A stretch of 64,000 nucleotides of DNA from Thermobifida alba (GTDB lineage Bacteria > Actinomycetota > Actinomycetes > Streptosporangiales > Streptosporangiaceae): the NCBI RefSeq assembly GCF_023208015.1, contig NZ_CP051627.1:1116001-1180000 (forward strand), given 5' to 3'. A program made the translations under genes and the position numbers. The notes below the pieces were generated by a model, which was not told the DNA's origin, ran no database searches, and worked only from the letters and a program-made list of their open reading frames with translations. Shown here piece by piece: positions 58,709 through 64,000 of this stretch (its first letter is position 1; every line of letters starts with the position of its first letter).

Positions 58709-59116
58709 GTGTCCCAGGAGCGCATCAAGGTCCTGCTGGCCAAGAAGAAGATCGATGTTCACGGCCGCGGGTCGAAACTGATCGCGCGCGAACTCCGCGA
58801 CGCCGGCATGGAGGTCGTCTACTTCCGGTTCGGGGTGGTGGAGGAGATCGCCGAGGCGGCCCTGCAGGAGGACGTCGACGTGGTCGCGGTGAGCATCATG
58901 ACCAGCGGTCAGATGCAGGTCGCCAGGGAGCTCATCCCCGCACTCAAGGCGCGCGGAATGAAGGACGTCCTGGTGATCATGGGCGGCATCATCCCCGAGG
59001 TGGACTACGAGCCCCTCCGGCAGCTGGGCGTGCACCGCTGCTTCCCTCCCGGCCTGCCCGGCGGCGTCGTCGCCGACTACATCCGGGAGAACGTCGGCAC
59101 GGCGAGCCTCGCCTAG
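58709..59116 (+). CDS. B12-binding small subunit of acyl-CoA mutase
   Basis: A 135-residue cobalamin domain. 'IDVHGRG' is the DxHxxG base-off motif with His18 as lower cobalt ligand. 'VSIMTSGQMQVARELIPALKARGMKDVLVIMGGIIPEVDY' supplies the remaining Rossmann-fold contacts (the S-x-L and GG motifs, here SIMTS and GG). The GTG at 58709 has AAGGAG 6 bp upstream; an in-frame start at 58661 would overlap the mutase stop. It forms the heterodimer with the large subunit, as IcmB and HcmB do. Confidence 0.9.
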   Translation: MSQERIKVLLAKKKIDVHGRGSKLIARELRDAGMEVVYFRFGVVEEIAEAALQEDVDVVAVSIMTSGQMQVARELIPALKARGMKDVLVIMGGIIPEVDYEPLRQLGVHRCFPPGLPGGVVADYIRENVGTASLA

Positions 59117-59290
59117 CCGGCTCGGCCAGGAGCCCCGGCCCCGCGGCCGCCGGCCGCGGGGCGGAGCGCGCCCGGTGCCCGGGCCGGCCCCTGCGCCCGA
59201 CAACGGGTCCCCGCGCCCTCCGGTCCCGTCCCGGACCGGACGGCGCGGGGGCGTGGAATCACACAGCGGTGTCCCGAGGGAGGGATCGGC

Positions 59291-60103
59291 GTGGCAACAC
59301 TGTCAGGAGTCGACGGCAAGGGACTGGTCGTCACCGGAGGCGGCGGCGGGCTCGGATCGGTCATGGCCGCCGAGTTCTGCCGGCTCGGCGCCAGGGTGGT
59401 GGTGTGCGGACGCACCAGGGAGAGCCTGGACGAGACCGTACGGCGCATCGACGACGAGCTCGGGGAGGGCAGGGCCTTCGCGGTCACCGCGGACGTGCGC
59501 GACCCCGAGTCCGTGTCGGCGATGGTCGACCGGGCCACCGAACTGCTCGGCGACGTCGACGGACTGGTCAACAACGCTTCGGGGCTCTTTCCGGTCGACG
59601 CCGAGAAGCTCACCCCGAACGGCTTCGACGCGGTGGTCCGGATCGTGCTCCACGGCACCTGGCACTGCACCTCCGAACTGGCCCGCCGCTGGCTCGCCGC
59701 CGGCCGCGGAGGAGCGGTGGTCAACGTGCTCACCCCCTACGCGTGGACGGGCGCGCCCGGCATCGTGCACAACGCCTCCGCCAAGGGGGGAGTGCTCGCC
59801 ATGACCCGCACCCTGGGTGCGGAGTGGGCGGGCCGGGGCGTGCGGGTCAACGCGGTCGCCCCCGGCTGGATGCCGGTGGGCGGCACCGACTTCCTCGCCG
59901 GAGACGAGGAGGCCCGGCGGCGGCTGGTCGACGCCATCCCGGCCGGACGGCTGCTGCGGGCGGAGGAGACCGCCCGCGCGGCGGCCTACCTGCTCTCCGA
60001 CGACGCGACGTACGTGGCCGGGGAGGTGCTCACCATCGACGGCGGCCACCACCTGTCCAAGGGACTGTACGAGTTCCTGGACGAGCTGCCGGGACGCCGG
60101 TAG
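59291..60103 (+). CDS. SDR, 2,4-dienoyl-CoA reductase (DECR)-like
   Basis: A 270-residue SDR. 'GLVVTGGGGGLGSVMAAEFCRLGARVVVCGRT' binds NADP. 'NNASGLFPVDAEKL' and 'IVHNASAKGGVLAMTRTLGAEWAGRGVRVNAVAPGWM' follow. The YxxxK motif reads 'HNASAK', so the catalytic Tyr is absent, as in mammalian DECR ('HSGAAKAG'), which reduces dienoyl-CoA. It ends at a bidirectional terminator. Start GTG at 59291. Confidence 0.84.
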   Translation: MATLSGVDGKGLVVTGGGGGLGSVMAAEFCRLGARVVVCGRTRESLDETVRRIDDELGEGRAFAVTADVRDPESVSAMVDRATELLGDVDGLVNNASGLFPVDAEKLTPNGFDAVVRIVLHGTWHCTSELARRWLAAGRGGAVVNVLTPYAWTGAPGIVHNASAKGGVLAMTRTLGAEWAGRGVRVNAVAPGWMPVGGTDFLAGDEEARRRLVDAIPAGRLLRAEETARAAAYLLSDDATYVAGEVLTIDGGHHLSKGLYEFLDELPGRR

Positions 60104-60131
60104 GACCCGCGGGGGCCCGGCGGGACCCACA

Positions 60132-60177
60132 GCACGGCCGAGGGGCCCCAGCAGACGCTGGGGCCCCTCGGCCGTGC
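60132..60177. terminator. Bidirectional terminator between convergent genes
   Basis: A 21-bp perfect stem (60132-60152 with 60157-60177) has a 4-nt loop AGAC. It lies 28 bp after the SDR stop and 18 bp from the convergent NTF2-like stop, ideally placed to stop both transcripts. Confidence 0.85.
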
Positions 60178-60195
60178 GGGCCGTCGGCCGGGGCC

Positions 60196-60645
60196 TCACC
60201 CGGCCGCGTGCGGATGCGGGTACCAGCGGGTCTTCGCCTCCGGCCGGGTGCGCTGGAGGAAGGCGAAGGAGCGGCGGGCGAACCGCCACCCGTCCGCGGT
60301 GCGGACCAGGTCGTCGGTGTAGACGCCGGTGAACCCGAAGCCGTTGCCGGAGGCGTCGGCGCCGGACTCGGTGATGTACCAGGTGGCCGTGGCCGTGTCG
60401 CCGGAGACGTCGACGTGTCCGCTGTGGGTGAGCTGGATCAGGTGGGGGAAGCCGTCCAGCAGGGTGGCCAGCACGGCGGCGATCGCCTCGCGTCCGGTGG
60501 CCGCGGGGACCCCGGGCACGTGCCACTCGCCCCGCTCGGTGAACAGGGCCGCCAGCTCCTGGGGGGCGCGCCGGTTGACCGCGTCGGTGAAGCGCGCGGT
60601 CAGGTCGCGGATCTCGGTCTGGTCGGCGGAGGTGCAAGATGCCAT
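60196..60645 (-). CDS. NTF2-like/SnoaL-like protein
   Basis: A 149-residue nuclear-transport-factor-2 fold. 'EIRDLTARFTDAVNRRAPQELAALFTERGEWHVPG' is the helical start and 'GFTGVYTDDLVRTADGWRFARRSFAFLQ' the closing strands. Related proteins include ketosteroid isomerase and ring-hydroxylase beta subunits. It belongs with the VOC-ACAD-ligase genes upstream on the same strand. A hydratase or isomerase role is plausible but not shown. Confidence 0.85.
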   Translation of the reverse strand: MASCTSADQTEIRDLTARFTDAVNRRAPQELAALFTERGEWHVPGVPAATGREAIAAVLATLLDGFPHLIQLTHSGHVDVSGDTATATWYITESGADASGNGFGFTGVYTDDLVRTADGWRFARRSFAFLQRTRPEAKTRWYPHPHAAG

Positions 60646-60672
60646 GGTGGGAACTCCTCTGCGGGAACGGGG

Positions 60673-61200
60673 TCAGGGACTGGGAACACCGCAGCCGTTG
60701 GGCGCCCGGCCCGCCAGGACGTCGTCCAGGGTGTAGTCCGTGGCGCGGCCGTGGGCGCCCCCGCGGCGGCGGGCGAGCTGCAGCAGGGTGCCGTGGGTCT
60801 GGTCCGGGTGGAGGAAGACCTCGTGCCAGTCGGGGTCGGCGGTGGACAGGCCGTGGGCCCGGTAGCCGGCGTGTTCCAGGGCCGCGGCCACCCGGGAGAT
60901 CTCCACGTCCTCCGGGACCGTGAGGGTGACGTGGTGCACCCCGCCCCGGGGGTGGCGGCGGAAGAAGCTGTCCAGGAACGTCGAGCCCGGCAGCGGCTCC
61001 ATCAGCTCCACCCTGCCCCCGCCGGGGAACTCCAGCTGGACGGCGCGGTAGCCGACCCGGGCGTTGTCGCCGCCCAGGTGGAACGCGCCGCCGAGGACGT
61101 CCCGGTACAGCGGCAGGAGGTCCCTGATCCGCCGGGCCGCCACCGCCACGTGGTCGTGGGCGACGCCCAGGGGCAGGCCGGCGGAGGCGTGTCCGGTCAC
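60673..61200 (-). CDS. VOC-family protein, methylmalonyl-CoA-epimerase-like
   Basis: A 175-residue vicinal-oxygen-chelate protein. 'DHVAVAARRIRDLLPLYRDVLGGAFHLGG' has the first metal His, 'VQLEFPGGGRVELMEPL' the Glu, 'RGGVHHVTLTVPEDV' the second His pair, and 'WHEVFLHPDQTHGTLLQL' the last ligand region, an order close to methylmalonyl-CoA epimerase. The GTG at 61200 overlaps the dehydrogenase stop by 4 bp. It may epimerise the 2-methyl centre of an acyl-CoA feeding the mutase. Confidence 0.83.
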   Translation of the reverse strand: MTGHASAGLPLGVAHDHVAVAARRIRDLLPLYRDVLGGAFHLGGDNARVGYRAVQLEFPGGGRVELMEPLPGSTFLDSFFRRHPRGGVHHVTLTVPEDVEISRVAAALEHAGYRAHGLSTADPDWHEVFLHPDQTHGTLLQLARRRGGAHGRATDYTLDDVLAGRAPNGCGVPSP

Positions 61201-62351
61201 CACGGCTCCCGCCGCTTCAGCTGCTTGGCGATCATGTTGCGCAGGATCTGGTTGGTCCCGCCGGCGATCTCGTACAGCTTGGTCTCGCGCCAGTAGCGCT
61301 CCATCCCGTACTCGACCATGTAGCTGTAGCCGCCCAGGATCTGCATGCCGCGCGCCGCGCACCGGGTGCCCGCCTCGGAGCCGTACACCTTGGCCATGGA
61401 GGCCTCCAGGGTGCAGTCCAGTCCCTGGTCCAGCCGCCAGGCCGCCTGCCAGGTGATCAGCCGCGCGGTCTGCACGTCCATCGCCATGTCGGCGAGCATG
61501 TGCCCGACGGCCTGGTGCTCGATGATCGGCTTGCCGAACTGGACCCGCTCCCGGGCGTACTGCAACGCCAGGTCCAGGGCGCCCTGGCCGAGACCGGTGC
61601 CCTCGGCGCCCACGTAGATCCGTTCGGCGTCCAGCAGGTCGACGATGATGCGGGTGCCCCGGCCGAGTTCGCCGACCAGGTTCTCCTCGGGCACCCGCAC
61701 GTCGTTGAGGAACACCTCGCAGGTGTGGGTGGACTGTCCGGCGAGCTTGCGCAGCGGCCGGATCGTCAGTCCCTCGGACTGCCTGGGGATCAGCAGCACC
61801 GACAGGGCCCGGGAGGGGGAGGCGTCGGGGTCGGTGCGGACGAAGGCGAAGATGTAGTCGGCGGTGTCGGCGCCGGTGGTGAACACCTTCTGCCCGGTGA
61901 CGACGAAGTCGCTGCCGTCGCGCACGGCCCTGGTGGACAGGTGGGCGAGGTCGGAGCCGGCGTCGGGTTCGGTCAGGCCCATGGCCATGCGCACCGTTCC
62001 CGCCGCGACCTTCGGCAGGATCTCCCTCTTCTGCTCCTCGGTGCCGAACCGGGCGATGCCCTTGGCGCAGAACGTGGCCGTGGGCAGCCAGGCGTAGGCG
62101 AGGGCGGCGCTGGCGCGGGCGATCTCCTCCACCGCGATGCAGATGGAGATCTGGTCGGCGTCGCTGCCCCCGTACTCCTCGCCGAAGGCCAGGCCGCACA
62201 GCCCGATCTCGGCGGCCTTGCGGTACAGCTCGGTGTTGAACTCCTCCTCCTGGTCGAAGCGGTTGACCTCCTCCAGGGGCGCCTCGCGGGTGAAGAACTC
62301 CCGCAGCGTCCGGCGCAGCTCCTGGTGTTCGGCGCTGAGGGTGAAATCCAT
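61197..62351 (-). CDS. Acyl-CoA dehydrogenase, isovaleryl-CoA-dehydrogenase-like
   Basis: A 384-residue enzyme. 'AMGLTEPDAGSDLAHLSTRAV' and 'VTGQKVFTTGADTADYIFAFVRT' are ACAD signatures. 'LLDAERIYVGAEGTGLGQGALDLALQYARERVQFGKPI' places the alternative catalytic Glu, as in isovaleryl-CoA dehydrogenase. 'LYEIAGGTNQILRNMIAKQL' lacks Glu at the usual site. It is the second gene of the ligase-ACAD-VOC transcript, with 27 bp after the ligase gene. Confidence 0.9.
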   Translation of the reverse strand: MDFTLSAEHQELRRTLREFFTREAPLEEVNRFDQEEEFNTELYRKAAEIGLCGLAFGEEYGGSDADQISICIAVEEIARASAALAYAWLPTATFCAKGIARFGTEEQKREILPKVAAGTVRMAMGLTEPDAGSDLAHLSTRAVRDGSDFVVTGQKVFTTGADTADYIFAFVRTDPDASPSRALSVLLIPRQSEGLTIRPLRKLAGQSTHTCEVFLNDVRVPEENLVGELGRGTRIIVDLLDAERIYVGAEGTGLGQGALDLALQYARERVQFGKPIIEHQAVGHMLADMAMDVQTARLITWQAAWRLDQGLDCTLEASMAKVYGSEAGTRCAARGMQILGGYSYMVEYGMERYWRETKLYEIAGGTNQILRNMIAKQLKRREPW

Positions 62352-62378
62352 GTCGGTCTCCTGGGGCCGGGGACGGGG

Positions 62379-63947
62379 TCAGCTGGCGGGGTGCCGCGGG
62401 GTCCGGACGTGCCGTTCGCGCAGTTCCTTCTTGAGGACCTTGCCGGTGGCGCTGATCGGCAGTGCGTCCACGAACTCCACCGAGCGCGGCTTCTTGTAGC
62501 CGCTCAGGCGCTGTGCGGCGAAGTCGACGAGTTCCGCCTCGGTCAGCGTCGAGCCCTCGCGGCGGCGCACCACCGCGTGGATGGCCTCGCCCCACTTCTC
62601 GTGCGGGACGCCGATGACGGCGGCCTGCTCCACCTCGGGGTGGTCCTGGAGGACGCGTTCGACCTCGATGCTGAAGACGTTGATGCCGCCGGTGATGATC
62701 ATGTCCTTGAGCCGGTCCACGATGGTGACGAAGCCCTCGGAGTCGATCACCGCCACGTCGCCGGTCCGGAACCACTCTCCCGCGCGGCTCCTGGCGGTCT
62801 CCTCCGCCATGTTGAAGTAGCCGGGGGAGACGGAGGGGCCGGACAGCCAGATCTCCCCGGAGGTCCGGCCGTCGTGCGGCACGTCGTTGCCGTCGGGGTC
62901 GACCACGCGCAGGTTGATCATGGTGAGCGGCCTGCCGATCGAGTCGAGCCAGCCGACCTGCTGTTCGGTGCCTTCGGTGAACTGGTCCTCGGGGCGCAGC
63001 ACCGCACCGCAGGAGTAGCTCTCGGCCATGCCGTACAGCGGGTAGAGGACGTCGCCGAGGACCTCGCGGGCGCGTTTGAGCACGCCCGCCGAGTACGGGG
63101 AGCCGCCGGACATGATGCCGCGCAGGGAGGAGAAGTCGTACCGCTCCACGTCCGGCTGGGAGACGACCATCTGCACCATCGTCGGCACGATGGTGGTGTT
63201 GGTGACCCGGTACTCCTGGACCAGGCGGGGGAACTCGGCCGGGTCGAACGCCGGCGGGATCACGGTGCGGCCGCCCTTCAGCAGTACCGGGTGCAGCCCC
63301 GAGGGGCCTCCGGGGTTGAAGAACATGGGGATGCACTGCAGTGCGGTGCCGTATTCGGGGACGGGCAGTTCGGCGAGCCAGTTCTGCAGGGCCGCGATGG
63401 CGTTGCGGTGGGTGAGGACGGCGGCTTTCGGGATTCCGGTGGTGCCGCTGGTGGCGCCGAGCTGGTAGACGTCGTCCTCGCCGACGTGCACGGAGGGCTC
63501 CTCGGCGGAGGCGCGCGCGATGAGCTGTTCGAGGTCGAGGGCGAAGCCGTGGTCGCCGCCGAAGCCGATGACGTGTCTGGCGGAGGGGACGTCCGGCAGC
63601 CACGTCCGGGCGTTGTCCGCCAGGTCGGCGTGGACCAGCACCGCGGCCGGCTCCACGTAGGCGAGGTAGGAGGAGAGTTCGTGGGCGGACAGGCGGATGT
63701 TGACCGCGGCTCCGATGATCCCCGACTTGGCGGTGGCGAAGAAGAATTCGAGGAACTCGCCGCAGTTGGGGGAGAAGAGGGCGATCCGGTCTCCTTTGGA
63801 CAGGCCGAGGCCGAGCAGTGCGTTGGCGAACCTGGTGGTGCGGGTGTCCAGGTCCGACCAGGTCCGGGTGGTCCCCCCGGGGACCACCACGGCCTCCTTG
63901 TCGCCGAAGAACCGGGCGTTGTTGCGAACGATGTCGCTGACCAGCAT
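62379..63947 (-). CDS. Acyl-CoA ligase (AMP-forming)
   Basis: A 522-residue adenylating enzyme. P-loop 'QLGATSGTTGIPKAAVLTHRN', A5 'YPLYGMAESYSCGAVL', A7 'RTGDVAVIDSEGFVTIVDRLKDMIITGGINV', and the C-terminal catalytic Lys in 'ISATGKVLKKELRERH'. It activates a free carboxylic acid to its CoA ester and so starts the reverse-strand operon (ligase, ACAD, VOC, NTF2). The ATG at 63947 follows CTAGGAG. The Lys is a common target of Sir2/Pat control, so the sirtuin at 18832 could act on it (speculative). Confidence 0.92.
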   Translation of the reverse strand: MLVSDIVRNNARFFGDKEAVVVPGGTTRTWSDLDTRTTRFANALLGLGLSKGDRIALFSPNCGEFLEFFFATAKSGIIGAAVNIRLSAHELSSYLAYVEPAAVLVHADLADNARTWLPDVPSARHVIGFGGDHGFALDLEQLIARASAEEPSVHVGEDDVYQLGATSGTTGIPKAAVLTHRNAIAALQNWLAELPVPEYGTALQCIPMFFNPGGPSGLHPVLLKGGRTVIPPAFDPAEFPRLVQEYRVTNTTIVPTMVQMVVSQPDVERYDFSSLRGIMSGGSPYSAGVLKRAREVLGDVLYPLYGMAESYSCGAVLRPEDQFTEGTEQQVGWLDSIGRPLTMINLRVVDPDGNDVPHDGRTSGEIWLSGPSVSPGYFNMAEETARSRAGEWFRTGDVAVIDSEGFVTIVDRLKDMIITGGINVFSIEVERVLQDHPEVEQAAVIGVPHEKWGEAIHAVVRRREGSTLTEAELVDFAAQRLSGYKKPRSVEFVDALPISATGKVLKKELRERHVRTPRHPAS

Positions 63948-64000
63948 GTACGGACTCCTAGCGGGCGGAGGGGAGACGCCTCTGGTGTTCCCGACACCAG

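Overview
The window is very GC-rich DNA with dense, overlapping genes, GTG starts and typical actinomycete families: ECF sigma factor, small XRE/HTH proteins, TetR and MerR regulators, many acyl-CoA enzymes. A perfect TGGGAGCGCTCCCA palindrome (the CelR/CebR cellobiose operator of actinomycetes) and a graspetide locus with a PIMT-type methyltransferase point to a filamentous actinomycete, perhaps Nocardiopsaceae close to Thermobifida. The assignment is inference; no rRNA or other marker gene is present.

Region 1 (1-10.7 kb, all + strand) is an organosulfur-scavenging locus. Two SsuABC/TauABC-type ABC importers surround three SsuD-like flavin monooxygenases, a DszB-like desulfinase that keeps the Cys/His/Arg catalytic set, and a signal-less binding-protein homologue. 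The likely purpose is import of sulfonates or sulfinates and release of sulfite.

Region 2 (10.9-24.6 kb) is mixed housekeeping and regulation: TetR with a clear operator; an AraC-VOC pair; an HTH protein behind a repeat-rich promoter, coupled to an alpha/beta hydrolase; an ECF sigma factor coupled to an O6-methylguanine methyltransferase carrying a C-terminal Ada zinc domain; a sirtuin; a SET-like sugar MFS transporter under the CelR/CebR-type operator; a PAP2-like membrane protein; a HAD hydrolase. Five gene-poor stretches longer than 300 bp are described in the list.

Region 3 (24.6-64 kb) is a large catabolic island for CoA-activated, probably cyclic or keto-acid substrates. It has two MerR regulators, three acyl-CoA dehydrogenases, MaoC, two 3-ketosteroid-dehydrogenase-like flavoproteins, a frameshifted OYE/dienoyl-CoA-reductase-type protein, a TPP enzyme, an MFS and a branched-chain-amino-acid-type ABC importer, an IpdAB-like CoA-transferase pair, and an operon resembling the 4-hydroxyacyl-CoA (levulinate, ACAD10/11) pathway: SDR, ACAD, APH-type kinase, enoyl-CoA hydratase and 3-hydroxyacyl-CoA dehydrogenase. 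It ends with a B12-dependent acyl-CoA mutase system with an atypical active site, and an acyl-CoA ligase. Seven intergenic sites share an ACGTTnAACGT-type palindrome (consensus TTGACGTTGAACGTCAA) and an eighth is related, which suggests one regulon.

Region 3 is interrupted at 35.9-41.5 kb by a ribosomally made peptide (graspetide) locus: XRE regulator, ATP-binding anti-sigma-like protein, ATP-grasp ligase, precursor peptide, PIMT-like methyltransferase and a lipoprotein. It is bounded by 76-bp direct repeats and by duplicated fragments of the neighbouring flavoprotein and ABC binding-protein genes, which marks it as a recent insertion or rearrangement.
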